A stretch of 64,000 bases of DNA from the NCBI GenBank assembly GCA_034432755.1, contig DAOUBQ010000038.1, positions 1-64,000 on the forward strand. Direction: 5' to 3'. Position numbers and translations under genes: made by a program. The notes under the pieces are model-generated. The model was not told the DNA's origin and searched no databases. It worked only from the letters and a program-made list of their open reading frames with translations. Source of the stretch: UBA5195 sp034432755. Its GTDB lineage: Bacteria > Chloroflexota > Anaerolineae > Anaerolineales > Villigracilaceae. This document shows positions 38,712 through 47,678 of the stretch, piece after piece. Position 1 is the stretch's first letter; each line of letters starts with the position of its first letter.

Positions 38712-41036
38712 ATGAAATTTACCGATGGATATTGGGAAATGCGGCCCGGCCACGCCCCCTTTTACGCTGCCCAGCCGCACGAAATCGAAATCACTCCCGA
38801 CACGTTGACCATCTATGCCGCCACCAGGCGGCTGACTGGGCGCGGCGATACGCTCAACCTGCCGCTTCTCACGGTTCAATTTTCCGCGCCGATGGAAGAT
38901 GTGATTCGCGTCTGCGTCTTTCATCACAAGGGAAGCCGGAATCTCGGCCCGCAGTTCCAACTGCGCGAATCAGACTCCCCGCAGCCTGAAGTGGCAGACG
39001 AGGAACAGTTCGCCACGCTGACGAGCGGGAAGTTGAGCGTGCGCATCCACAAGGGCGATTCGTGGCGGGTAGAGTACCAGGCCGAGGGCCGAACGCTCAC
39101 TTCGAGCGGCTGGCGCAGCCTGGGCTTCGTAGATACGCCTGCAGGCCGCTTCATCCACGAGCAGTTGAGTCTCGGCGTCGGCGAGTGCGTCTACGGCTTG
39201 GGCGAACGCTTCACACCCTTCGTCAAAAACGGCCAGGTGGTGGATATTTGGAACGAAGACGGCGGCACGAGCAGCGAGCAAGCCTATAAAAACATCCCCT
39301 TTTACCTGACCAATCGCGGCTATGGCGTGTTCGTCAACCATCCTGAAAAAGTCTCCTTCGAGGTCGCATCCGAAAAGGTGGAGCGGGTGCAGTTCAGCGT
39401 GCCAGGTGAAATGCTGGAATACTTCGTCCTCTACGGAACGACGCACAAAGACGTGCTGGAACGCTACACCGCCCTCACCGGACGCCCGGCCCTGCCGCCC
39501 GCCTGGTCGTTTGGGCTGTGGCTTTCCACCTCGTTCACCACCAACTATGACGAGCCAACCGTCACCGGCTTCCTCCGCGAGATGAAAGCGCGCCACATCC
39601 CCCTGCATGTTTTCCACTTCGATTGCTTTTGGATGAAAGAATTTCGCTGGTGCGACTTTGCCTGGGACGAGCGCTGTTTTCCTGACCCGCAGGGCATGTT
39701 GCGACGGCTGAAGGAACACGGCGTGCGCATCTGCGTCTGGATTAATCCCTACATCGCCCAGCGTTCGGCCCTGTTCGACGAGGCCGCCCAGGCCGGATAC
39801 CTGCTCAAAAAACCGAACGGCGACGTGTGGCAGTGGGACAAATGGCAGGCCGGCATGGGCATCGTGGACTTCACTAACCCGGCGGCCTGCGCCTGGTTCC
39901 AGTCCAAACTGCGCGCCCTGCTGGAGATGGGCGTGGACGCTTTCAAGACCGACTTCGGCGAGCGTATCCCAACCGAAGACGTGGCCTGGTTCGATGGTTC
40001 CGACCCGCTCAAAATGCACAACTATTATAGTTATCTCTACAACCAAACGGTCTTTGACCTGCTCAAAGCAACGCGCGGCGAGGGCGAAGCGGTGGTCTTT
40101 GCCCGCGCCGCCACCGCTGGCGGACAGCAATTCCCCGTCCACTGGGGCGGAGACTGCACGGCCACGTTTGAATCGATGGCCGAAAGTCTGCGCGGCGGCC
40201 TGTCGTTGGCGCTTTCCGGCTTTGGCTTCTGGAGTCACGACATTGGCGGCTTCGAGCAAACCGCTTCGGCGGAAGTTTACAAACGCTGGGTGGCTTTTGG
40301 CCTGCTCTCCTCGCACAGCCGCCTGCACGGCAGTGGCTCTTACCGCGTCCCCTGGGTTTACGATGAAGAAGCGGTTGAAGTGCTGGCGAAGTTCACCCGC
40401 CTGAAGTGCCGGCTCATGCCCTACATCTATCGCGCCGCCCTGCAAGCCCACAAATGCGGAACGCCCATCCTGCGGGCGATGGTGATGGAATTTCCCGACG
40501 ACCCGGCCTGCGACATGCTCGACCGCCAGTACATGCTGGGCGATTCCCTGCTGGTCGCGCCAGTCTTCTCCGCCAACAACGTCGTGACCTACTACGTTCC
40601 CGCCGGGCGCTGGACAAACATTCTGAACCGCAAAGTGGTGGAAGGCCCGCGCTGGGTACGCGAAACGCACAATTTCTTCAGCCTGCCCCTCTTGGCGCGC
40701 CCCAATTCGGTCATCCCGCTGGGCTTCGATGACGAACACCCCGATTACGATTACAGCCAGGGCATCACCCTGCACATTTATGAGCTGGAAGACGAGCAAC
40801 AGATTCAAGTCGAAATTCCCAACACCCAAGGCGAAATCGAGACCCGCTTCGAAATACACCGTGAAGCCAGCACAATCGCCATCACCCCGCAGAACGCATC
40901 CAAACCCTGGAAAGCCTTGCTGGTTAACGTCCGCGAGGCAAAATCCATCGTCTCACTCGAAGAGACGCCCGAAGGCATTCTCGTCTCGCCCAATGAGCCA
41001 TCCTCCATCGTGAATATTCAGGTCATGCTGACATGA
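38712..41036 (+). CDS. yicI: GH31 alpha-xylosidase (YicI-like)
   Basis: A 774-residue GH31 glycosidase of the length and layout of YicI: an N-terminal beta domain, GFWLST-like FGLWLSTSFTTNYDEPTV, the catalytic barrel with DAFKTDFGERIPTEDVAWFD (nucleophile Asp about 414, compared with 416 in E. coli YicI), HWGGDCTATFESM (acid/base Asp about 481), then two C-terminal beta domains ending SIVNIQVMLT. It releases alpha-xylosyl residues from isoprimeverose-type oligosaccharides in the cytosol; no signal peptide. AAAGGAAG precedes the ATG. Confidence 0.92.
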   Translation: MKFTDGYWEMRPGHAPFYAAQPHEIEITPDTLTIYAATRRLTGRGDTLNLPLLTVQFSAPMEDVIRVCVFHHKGSRNLGPQFQLRESDSPQPEVADEEQFATLTSGKLSVRIHKGDSWRVEYQAEGRTLTSSGWRSLGFVDTPAGRFIHEQLSLGVGECVYGLGERFTPFVKNGQVVDIWNEDGGTSSEQAYKNIPFYLTNRGYGVFVNHPEKVSFEVASEKVERVQFSVPGEMLEYFVLYGTTHKDVLERYTALTGRPALPPAWSFGLWLSTSFTTNYDEPTVTGFLREMKARHIPLHVFHFDCFWMKEFRWCDFAWDERCFPDPQGMLRRLKEHGVRICVWINPYIAQRSALFDEAAQAGYLLKKPNGDVWQWDKWQAGMGIVDFTNPAACAWFQSKLRALLEMGVDAFKTDFGERIPTEDVAWFDGSDPLKMHNYYSYLYNQTVFDLLKATRGEGEAVVFARAATAGGQQFPVHWGGDCTATFESMAESLRGGLSLALSGFGFWSHDIGGFEQTASAEVYKRWVAFGLLSSHSRLHGSGSYRVPWVYDEEAVEVLAKFTRLKCRLMPYIYRAALQAHKCGTPILRAMVMEFPDDPACDMLDRQYMLGDSLLVAPVFSANNVVTYYVPAGRWTNILNRKVVEGPRWVRETHNFFSLPLLARPNSVIPLGFDDEHPDYDYSQGITLHIYELEDEQQIQVEIPNTQGEIETRFEIHREASTIAITPQNASKPWKALLVNVREAKSIVSLEETPEGILVSPNEPSSIVNIQVMLT

Positions 41037-41083
41037 ACAAGCAGCCAGGCTTCCTCGCCGCCTGGCACCAGACCGATTCCCTC

Positions 41084-41117
41084 AATCTCCCGATTTTGGC
41101 CGAAGTCGGGAGATTTT
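41084..41117 (+). terminator. Terminator-like hairpin after yicI
   Basis: AATCTCCCGA (41084-41093) pairs perfectly with TCGGGAGATT (41106-41115) around a 12-base loop, followed by two more T. A weaker GCCAGG-CCTGGC stem lies just ahead at 41044-41066. Confidence 0.6.
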
Positions 41118-41130
41118 GGACTCCATATTT

Positions 41131-41183
41131 GTACGACCGCTGCCTTCAGGCGGGCCGGGCAGGCTGAAAGCCTGCGGTACGAT
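41131..41183. repeat. REP-like multi-palindrome
   Basis: GCAGGCT-GAA-AGCCTGC (41159-41175) is a 7-base-stem hairpin, flanked by TACGACCGC and GCGGTACGATTT that form an outer arm, with a GCCTTCAGGC palindrome inside. This compound structure between yicI and the helicase unit looks like a bacterial interspersed mosaic or REP element. Confidence 0.45.
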
Positions 41184-41228
41184 TTGTTGCCCCAAGAGTG
41201 CAACCCGGGCAAAACCGGCCAAATGATG

Positions 41229-41246
41229 TTAGAATTAGTGTTCTAA
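41229..41246 (+). promoter_or_regulatory. Operator-like palindrome before the helicase unit
   Basis: TTAGAATTAGTGTTCTAA is an inverted repeat of TTAGAA separated by six bases. It differs by a single base from a GAAC-N4-GTTC LexA-type box (here GAAT-N4-GTTC). It overlaps a TAATAT -10-like hexamer (41244-41249), so a bound repressor would block the promoter of the gene at 41273. The LexA identity is inference. Confidence 0.45.
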
Positions 41247-41272
41247 TATTTTGCTCTCGAAAGACGCCCGAC

Positions 41273-41479
41273 ATGCAACCCGACCTGACCGAACGCTACA
41301 ACGACGGAGTCGTTCCAACCCCCCGGCTGGAGGCCGAGCCACGCCGCCTGCGCCCGCCCGCCTGGATGCCCACCCCGGCCCAGGCATACCTTGCACGCCA
41401 CAGCATGAAAAGAAACCTGCTCCTTCTGGCGTTCATCCTCTTGCTATTTGGCGCATTGGCGGAGTGGCTAGCCAGATGA
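41273..41479 (+). CDS. Small single-pass membrane protein of the helicase unit
   Basis: A 68-residue protein: an arginine/proline-rich cytosolic part (YNDGVVPTPRLEAEPRRLRP, PAWMPTPAQAYLARH) and a C-terminal membrane helix (LLLLAFILLLFGALAEWLAR). Its stop overlaps the start of the helicase gene (ATGA), implying coupled translation. The orientation with a C-terminal anchor suggests that it might tether a partner to the membrane. No family was recognised. The gene is below usual size cut-offs and easy to miss. Confidence 0.55.
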   Translation: MQPDLTERYNDGVVPTPRLEAEPRRLRPPAWMPTPAQAYLARHSMKRNLLLLAFILLLFGALAEWLAR

Positions 41480-44427
41480 AACATGTCTCCTGCGCCTTGC
41501 CGCACCCGCTGTGCATCGTCCTGACCCCGCGCTGTCTCGAAAAGACTGCCGAGGACTACCCCGGCCTGCCTTTCCCACAAAATGCCGCCGAGGTGGAGGC
41601 CGATTTTCGGGCGGCAGAAGACGGCGTGCTGGCCCTGGTGGACGAAAAGCAGCCCGACAACCCCAAAATTTCCTTCTGCACCCCGCGCTACGAACTGGTC
41701 TGTGGCCCGACCCAGCAGCGAGACGCCTGGTACGCGATTCGCATGTCTCCGCTCGGCCTGCGCACGCACAATCAATTGGCGCGCGGCGGGCTGCAGATTG
41801 CCCCGCAAACCTGGAGCATCCTCTCCAGCCTGGAAGAACTAAATCAACCCAGCGCCGACACAGAGACCGGGCTGCAATCCATCCTGGCCGCCTGGCGGCA
41901 AACCCGCGCGCCCGCGCCCTTGCCCGCCTCGCCCGACGAAAGCAAACTCTCTCCCGCCGCGCAAACTTTCCTCGCCAATATGGATACGCTCATTGAACTG
42001 GCCTGCCAAGTGGAACTGGAACAAGCCGCCCGCCAGGAAAAGGTGACGGTACGCTCCGTGGAAGCCGAAGCGGCCCAGGTTTGGCGCTTTGCGCTGCGCG
42101 GGCAATCCCCGTTTCGGGTGGGAGAATACATCCAGGTTGGGAACGGCGATACAGCCGGGTTTGCCGAGGGAGTCGTGAGCGAATCGCGCGGCGATTCGCT
42201 CCTCGTCCGCTTCTACAAACCGGTCGATTCGCGCCAACTTCAGCAGGCCCGCTGGCTCGCGCCGAAAATCTCCACCCGGCAATACGCCATCCAGCGCGAG
42301 GCGGTCCATGCCCTGCGCAACGGGCAATCGCTCAACCCGCGCCTGCTTCGCATTTTGCTCGAAAATCGCTACGCCGATTACCCCGCCCCCACCATTTCCG
42401 AAGGAACAGAACGCCCCAACCCCGCCCAACAGACGATGATTGAGCGCGCCCTGCTCGTGCCAGACCTGCTCTTGGCGCTCGGCCCGCCCGGAACCGGCAA
42501 AACCGACACCATCCGCGAGATAGTCGCCCGCCAGGCGGCGCTGGGCAAGAAGGTGCTGGTCACATCGAAAAACAACAAGGCGGTGGATAACGTGCTGGCC
42601 GGGCTGGGGGGCGTGCGCGCCCTGCGGATTGGGCGCGAGGAAGTGGTGGCCCCCGAAACGCGCGCCCTGCTGGTAGACCGCCAGGCCGGGGAAGTCCGCG
42701 CCGCGATTTTAGAGAATATCGCGCCAATACAAGCCCAGATGGACGCGCTGGAAACCCGCTGGCCGGGCATTCAGCGCGCCTTTGCGCAGCTCTCGCAACT
42801 GACCGGCGCGTGGAAGAGCGCCCGCGCCGCCCAGGAAGAACAGCGCGCCCAGTTGACGAACTGGCAAACCGCTGCTTACGTCCGCGTGGAACAGGCGCTC
42901 AGGCGGCAGGAACACATCACCCAACGGTGGAAGACCGAATTGCTGGCGCTGACTCAACAAGCCGAATCGCTGGAAAGCCAGCTGACCGCGCTCCGCCGCT
43001 GGAGCGAGATTCCGGTCATTGGCGGTTTTGTCCTGCTATGGGCCGATGGTATCGCCCAAAACTGGCGCGAGGTATCACGCGCTCACCAGCAGGCGCTCCA
43101 AAACCTGCGCAAATCCATGCAGGCCGCCCGCCAGGTGTGGGAATCGTATCGCCAATTCGTTACCGCCAGTGAGCAGGCCATGCAATTCAAACGCGCCATC
43201 GCTGAAGCCGAATCGCAGGCCGATTTGGCGTATGAAGCGATTGCCTACGCCCTGGCGGAACTCTCTGAACTCAGCCGTGGCCTGCCCGACGCACCCCATC
43301 CATCCCCTCAGGCCACCCCCGAAGCGCTGGAAACCCTGTTCGGGGAATGGCAGGCCTGGCACGCGCAACAGGCAAGCCGCCGTGCGCTGTTGGCGGAGTG
43401 GCGCGATATGCTCCAGACGCGCCCGCAAGCCCTCTTCCCACCCCTGATTCGCAGCGCAGACGTGGTGGGCGCGACCTGCATTGGGGTTGCCACCGACGCC
43501 CGCTTTGAAGACCTGGAATTCGACCTGGTGATTGCCGACGAGGCCGGGCAAATTCCGGTTACCGACCTGCTGGTCCCGCTCACCCGGGCGCGCCGGGCCG
43601 TGCTGGTGGGTGACCACCTGCAACTGCCGCCGGTGGTCGAGCCGGAGCTGGTCGAAAAAATCCGCGCCCGCGAGCCGGAAAACCAGGAAATCGGCGCGTG
43701 GCTCGAAACCAGTCTGTTCGAGCGGCTCATCCTGCGCCCCGAAACGCCCGAAAGCCACAAGGTCATGCTCGATACGCAGTACCGCATGCCGCGCCCCATT
43801 GCCGATTTTATTTCGGCCCAGTTTTACGGCGGCAGGTACAAGACCGGCCTTGAAAAACCGCACGAAGACCCGTTCTTCGCGCATCCGCTGGTTTTCATTG
43901 ATACGATGAAGGAAGTCCGCCACTACGAACAGCGCGCCGAAGACGGGCAGGGTTATTTCAACCCAACCGAAGCGCGCATCCTGGCCGACCTGCTGCTGGC
44001 CTACCAGAAAGAAAGCGTGGAAGCCGGGGTGATTGTTCCCTACCGCAAACAGGCCGAGGTCATCCGGCGCGAACTGCGCCAGCGCGGCTGCAGTTGGAGT
44101 GAGGACGCGCTGCTCAACCGAATTGCGACGGTGGACTCCTTCCAGGGCAAGGAACTGGATGTCGTCATCTTCGGCTTCACGCGCAGCAATGCGGAGGGGC
44201 GCATCGGCTTTCTCGCGGAATTACGCCGCCTGAACGTGAGCCTGACGCGCGCCCGCCGTCAGTTGGTGCTGGTCGGCGACTCGGTTACGCTCTCCAACGC
44301 ATCCGAACCCGCGCCCGCCTACCTGGGGACGAGTTTCGCGCGCCTGTTCCTGGCCCTGCTGGTAAACGTCAAATCCAGGCCAGGGGCCTATCTCACCTCG
44401 CATGAGTTGGCAAGAATGCTTGGATAA
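41476..44427 (+). CDS. Superfamily 1B helicase (UPF1/Dna2-like) with coiled-coil insert
   Basis: A 983-residue helicase. The first 330 residues hold a unique domain and a small beta-barrel (RVGEYIQVGNGDTAGFAEGV). Motif I is LGPPGTGKTDT at about 334-344, motif Ia VTSKNNKAVDNVLAGLG, then a long helical insert (about 408-655) with a hydrophobic IPVIGGFVLLWADG stretch; motif II is DLVIADEAGQIPVTDL (about 682-697), motif III VLVGDHLQLPPV, motif IV LDTQYRMPRPIADF, motif V VDSFQGKELDVVIFGFTRSN (about 885) and motif VI LNVSLTRARRQLVLVGD (about 920). The DEAGQ box and QYRMP place it near UPF1/Dna2/Helicase-type enzymes acting on RNA or DNA. No nuclease domain was recognised. It is the middle gene of a tight three-gene unit. 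Confidence 0.85.
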   Translation: MKHVSCALPHPLCIVLTPRCLEKTAEDYPGLPFPQNAAEVEADFRAAEDGVLALVDEKQPDNPKISFCTPRYELVCGPTQQRDAWYAIRMSPLGLRTHNQLARGGLQIAPQTWSILSSLEELNQPSADTETGLQSILAAWRQTRAPAPLPASPDESKLSPAAQTFLANMDTLIELACQVELEQAARQEKVTVRSVEAEAAQVWRFALRGQSPFRVGEYIQVGNGDTAGFAEGVVSESRGDSLLVRFYKPVDSRQLQQARWLAPKISTRQYAIQREAVHALRNGQSLNPRLLRILLENRYADYPAPTISEGTERPNPAQQTMIERALLVPDLLLALGPPGTGKTDTIREIVARQAALGKKVLVTSKNNKAVDNVLAGLGGVRALRIGREEVVAPETRALLVDRQAGEVRAAILENIAPIQAQMDALETRWPGIQRAFAQLSQLTGAWKSARAAQEEQRAQLTNWQTAAYVRVEQALRRQEHITQRWKTELLALTQQAESLESQLTALRRWSEIPVIGGFVLLWADGIAQNWREVSRAHQQALQNLRKSMQAARQVWESYRQFVTASEQAMQFKRAIAEAESQADLAYEAIAYALAELSELSRGLPDAPHPSPQATPEALETLFGEWQAWHAQQASRRALLAEWRDMLQTRPQALFPPLIRSADVVGATCIGVATDARFEDLEFDLVIADEAGQIPVTDLLVPLTRARRAVLVGDHLQLPPVVEPELVEKIRAREPENQEIGAWLETSLFERLILRPETPESHKVMLDTQYRMPRPIADFISAQFYGGRYKTGLEKPHEDPFFAHPLVFIDTMKEVRHYEQRAEDGQGYFNPTEARILADLLLAYQKESVEAGVIVPYRKQAEVIRRELRQRGCSWSEDALLNRIATVDSFQGKELDVVIFGFTRSNAEGRIGFLAELRRLNVSLTRARRQLVLVGDSVTLSNASEPAPAYLGTSFARLFLALLVNVKSRPGAYLTSHELARMLG

Positions 44428-44429
44428 AC

Positions 44430-45629
44430 ATGCCAGACAACTACCTGCTCTATCACCACTACAAAGCCCTCGACCACGTTCAGGAACTGGGGCTGATTCC
44501 GATTCGCCTGTTCCGGGTGTTATACCCGCTCTGGCGGGTGCGGGTGGAGGGCCGCCAGCAAATGGTGACGGAGTTTGACGAATTGGAATGGTTCATCGAG
44601 CGCGGAATCGCTGAGGGCGGATTGCGCTCCGCCGAGGCGCTTTCCGCTTTCTTTGGGCTGGAAGCCGATTTCACGCGCAAAATTTTGGCACGGGCGCGCG
44701 AGGCCGGGCATTTGGAGGGTCAAGACGGCCTCCTGGCGCTCACCCCGCTGGGGCAGGCTTCGCTGCAGGAACGGGTACGCTACGAGGAGCGCGGCATCAG
44801 CTCCGAAGTGTATTTTGAGGCTCTTGGCGGCCTGCCGCTCACGCCAGAGCATTACAAAATCCCCATTGTGGAGCAGTTGCCCGAACAAAGCCCTTTTCAG
44901 GCCTTTTATCACTTTGAAAACATCTGGAGCGCCGAATCGCTGGAAGAACTATGCCGCCGGCCCGACGCCGACCGGCTGCACCTTCCAGCAGAAGTCCGCG
45001 CCGCGCAATGGGTCAGCCCGCAGCCGGTTTACCTGCCGGTGTATTTCGTCGAGGCGCGCGAGAACCAGCCCAACGGCGCGCTCAGCCTGCTGGTTTTCAG
45101 CCAGGTACGCGGCTTGCGCGATGAGACCCTCGAATACGCCGTCAACCGCGACCCCAAGGTCTTCCGCGCCCTGAAAGCGCGCGCCAACAGCCGGGCCGAG
45201 GCCGTCCGGCGGTATTTCGAGCAAAACGGCTTGAAGCGCGAGTGGTGGTATCTCAACGAAAACGGCCCGCAAGGCGCGCAAGTGATGGTGGATGGGGCCA
45301 TCTTCCAGCCTGGCGCAGAAAACGGCGAAGACGAAACACCGCGCCTGACCGCGCGAAACGTGGGACGTTACACGGTCATCTACGACTGGTGCATTTGGGT
45401 TCAATGCGACGACCCCCAAATCCGCGCCCAGGCGGCCGCCGAGCAGGTGCTGGAATGGCTGCAAAACGTCAACATCCGCCCCAGCCGTTACGAGATACAA
45501 CAAAAAATTGCCAGCATCAGCGGGCGGCTAAACGTCAGCCAGCCCACCCTGCCGGCCCTGCTGGCCGTTGCCCGACATAAAAAATTCCCCCGCGCCGCCG
45601 AACGGCTGGAGGAACTGGAGGAGTTATAA
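44430..45629 (+). CDS. Unknown partner protein of the helicase
   Basis: A 399-residue soluble protein beginning two bases after the helicase stop. No family was recognised. The N-terminal part (residues about 1-130, LIPIRLFRVLYPLWRVRVEG, GLRSAEALSAFFGLEADFTR, LEGQDGLLALTPLGQASLQE) looks like one or two winged-helix-type units; the middle is mixed alpha/beta (VYFEALGGLPLTPEHYKIPI); the end carries another helical unit with ISGRLNVSQPTLPALLAVAR. These helix-turn-helix-like parts suggest nucleic acid contact. Context implies that it works with the helicase. Confidence 0.6.
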   Translation: MPDNYLLYHHYKALDHVQELGLIPIRLFRVLYPLWRVRVEGRQQMVTEFDELEWFIERGIAEGGLRSAEALSAFFGLEADFTRKILARAREAGHLEGQDGLLALTPLGQASLQERVRYEERGISSEVYFEALGGLPLTPEHYKIPIVEQLPEQSPFQAFYHFENIWSAESLEELCRRPDADRLHLPAEVRAAQWVSPQPVYLPVYFVEARENQPNGALSLLVFSQVRGLRDETLEYAVNRDPKVFRALKARANSRAEAVRRYFEQNGLKREWWYLNENGPQGAQVMVDGAIFQPGAENGEDETPRLTARNVGRYTVIYDWCIWVQCDDPQIRAQAAAEQVLEWLQNVNIRPSRYEIQQKIASISGRLNVSQPTLPALLAVARHKKFPRAAERLEELEEL

Positions 45630-45644
45630 AGCGATTGAAAAACC

Positions 45645-46463
45645 TCACCCGCCATCCTTCCTGCGACGGTACGACCCCAGCACCCGCAGCATCAACGCAT
45701 ACTCGCCCAAATGGTCGAGCGCTTTTCCAACATGCGGCTCGTGCGCCGCGCCAACAAAATCAATATAAAACAAGTACTCCCAAGGCTGGCCTGGCAGCGG
45801 GCGCGATTCAATTTTGGTCAGGTCAATATCCCGCAGAGCGAACACGCTCAAGGCCTTGAACAATGCGCCCGGCACATTTTTGAGCGTGAACACAATCGAA
45901 GTTTTCGATTCACCCTCTGGCCGAGTTGGTTGGGGCTGAACGGCCAAAAAACGGGTGTAATTTTGCAGATTGTCCTCGATTCCCTCTTGCAAAATTTCCA
46001 TGCCATACAGTTCTGCCGCCCGGCGCGAGGCAATCGCGGCCATATCGCGCGCGCCGCTTTCTTTGAGCATCTTAACGCTCCCGGCTGTGTCGTACACCGC
46101 TTCGGTTTTCACGCCCAGGCTGCGCAAGTAGCCGGCGCACTGGCCCAATGCCTGCGGATGGCTCATCACTTTTTTGAGCTCAGCCTTTGAAACGCCCGGT
46201 GCGGCAATCAAACAATGCCGCACGCGCAAAAAATGCTCACCTACAATGTGCAAATGGTGACGAAGGAGCAAATCATAATTCTGATGGATACTGCCCGCGA
46301 GAGAGTTTTCGATGGGAATCAGCGCGGCCTGCGCCCTGCCACCTGCTACCGCTTCAAAGACCGCATCAAAACTCTCGCAAGGTTCTGTTTGAACGGTGCC
46401 AAAATACTCAAAAACGGCCTGCTCACTATAAGCCCCAGGTTCACCCTGAAAAGCGACTCGCAT
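45645..46463 (-). CDS. pheA: Prephenate dehydratase
   Basis: A 272-residue monofunctional prephenate dehydratase. It begins MRVAFQGEPGAYSEQAVFEY, has ALIPIENSLAGSIHQNYDLL (catalytic NSxxGxV-type loop region), MSHPQALGQCAGYL, and ASRRAAELYGMEIL, TRFLAVQPQ (Thr-Arg-Phe signature). An ACT regulatory domain follows (KTSIVFTLKNVPGALFKALS, then the ESRPLPGQPWEYLFYIDF Phe-binding motif). It converts prephenate to phenylpyruvate and is presumably inhibited by Phe. The ATG at 46463 begins one base after the aminotransferase stop, so the two form an operon. It meets the helicase-unit gene convergently. Confidence 0.95.
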   Translation of the reverse strand: MRVAFQGEPGAYSEQAVFEYFGTVQTEPCESFDAVFEAVAGGRAQAALIPIENSLAGSIHQNYDLLLRHHLHIVGEHFLRVRHCLIAAPGVSKAELKKVMSHPQALGQCAGYLRSLGVKTEAVYDTAGSVKMLKESGARDMAAIASRRAAELYGMEILQEGIEDNLQNYTRFLAVQPQPTRPEGESKTSIVFTLKNVPGALFKALSVFALRDIDLTKIESRPLPGQPWEYLFYIDFVGAAHEPHVGKALDHLGEYALMLRVLGSYRRRKDGG

Positions 46464-46464
46464 C

Positions 46465-47649
46465 TCAGCCCTCTGCCTTTTCTGCCCAATTGAGAATTGC
46501 CCTAAACCCGGCTTCCACCTCCGCATCCGAAGCGGCAATCGTCATGCGCACAAAGCCTTCGCCCTGCGCCCCAAAGGCCGAACCCGGCACCAGCCCCACC
46601 CCGGCCTGCTCCAAAACCCGCTCGCAGACTTCGAGCGAAGACATTTTGAGCGGACGAACATCGAGAAAGAAGTAAAACGCGCCTTTGGAGGGTTTTACGA
46701 GGATTTTTTCGCTCCGCATCTCGCTGGCTACGCGCAGAACAAGGTCGCGGCGGCGGGCGTAGGCAGCGCGCATTTCGGCAGCCGATTGTTGCACGCCCGG
46801 GTCGCTTAATGCAAACGCAGCGGCTTTTTGCACGAAAGGCGCAACGCAAGTGATTGAGTTTTGCCCGGCCTTAACGGCGTTCTCAATCACCCGCGCCGGG
46901 GCCGCCAGGTAGCCCACCCGCCAGCCGGTCATGGCATAGGTTTTCGAGAGGCTATGCACCAGCAGAGTGCGCTGCTTTGCGCCGCCGAAAGCCGCCGCCG
47001 AGACGGGCTTTTCGGCATAGTAAAGGTTTTCGTACACCTCGTCACTAACAACCCACAAGTCATGCGCAGCCGCAAAATCTTGTAGTTTTTCTAAATAATC
47101 GCGAGCAGGATACATGCCGGTCGGGTTAGATGGGTAATTGATAACAATGACCCGGCTGCGGGGTGTAAGAGCCTTTTCCCAGTTTGCAAAAGAGGGCAAG
47201 AAATGATTTTCTGCCGGAGCCGGGACACGAATCACATTCCCGCGCAGCGCCATTGCCATGTTGGCATGGGTGGCCCAGGTTGGGTCCGGGACCAGCACAT
47301 CATCGCCGGGGTTGAGAATGGATTGCATGGCAAGATAATAGGCGTGAATTCCGCCATGTGTGACCAGGATTTCTGCTTGTGGGTCATAATCCAGGCCATT
47401 ATCGCGGGCCAGTTTGAGAGCAGCAGCCTGGCGCAATTCCACAGTACCAGCGCTGGGGCCATAGTGGGTTAATCCGGCTTGCAGGGCGCTGAAAGCGACC
47501 TCCACAACGGGGCGCGGGGTGTCAAAATCGGGGTCGCCGACGTGCAAGGGGATGACTTGCTTCCCGGCGGCGCGGGCAGCCACAATCCGGTCGTTCAGCG
47601 CGACAGTGGCTGATTGGCGAATTCGTTTGAGTTGCTGATTCAGGTTCAA
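46465..47649 (-). CDS. Class I aspartate/aromatic aminotransferase
   Basis: A 394-residue PLP enzyme. The PLP Lys is in VHSLSKTYAMTGWRVGYLAA; other marks are HVGDPDFDTPRPVVEVAF, NYPSNPTGMYPARDYLE (Asn) and VVSDEVYENLYYAEKPV (Asp and Tyr). The final Arg of the substrate carboxylate site is in GFVRMTIAAS. The neighbouring pheA suggests that it transaminates phenylpyruvate or related keto acids. The start is best placed at TTG 47649, seven bases after GGGAGA. A TTG 30 bases further up would lie above the likely RNA start. Confidence 0.88.
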   Translation of the reverse strand: MNLNQQLKRIRQSATVALNDRIVAARAAGKQVIPLHVGDPDFDTPRPVVEVAFSALQAGLTHYGPSAGTVELRQAAALKLARDNGLDYDPQAEILVTHGGIHAYYLAMQSILNPGDDVLVPDPTWATHANMAMALRGNVIRVPAPAENHFLPSFANWEKALTPRSRVIVINYPSNPTGMYPARDYLEKLQDFAAAHDLWVVSDEVYENLYYAEKPVSAAAFGGAKQRTLLVHSLSKTYAMTGWRVGYLAAPARVIENAVKAGQNSITCVAPFVQKAAAFALSDPGVQQSAAEMRAAYARRRDLVLRVASEMRSEKILVKPSKGAFYFFLDVRPLKMSSLEVCERVLEQAGVGLVPGSAFGAQGEGFVRMTIAASDAEVEAGFRAILNWAEKAEG

Positions 47650-47678
47650 GCCAGATTCTCCCAGGGGAAATTCGGGCA

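Noticed and set aside
38970..40859. Long antisense reading frame of 629 codons on the minus strand
   Set aside because: It lies wholly within the GH31 alpha-xylosidase gene, whose catalytic motifs are intact; composition is the mirror of GC-rich coding sequence and no domain is recognisable.
41476..44427. Mokosh-type or other known helicase defence system
   Set aside because: Neither a phospholipase-D nuclease domain nor a kinase domain was recognised in the helicase or its partners, so none of the named systems can be assigned; kept only as an open possibility.
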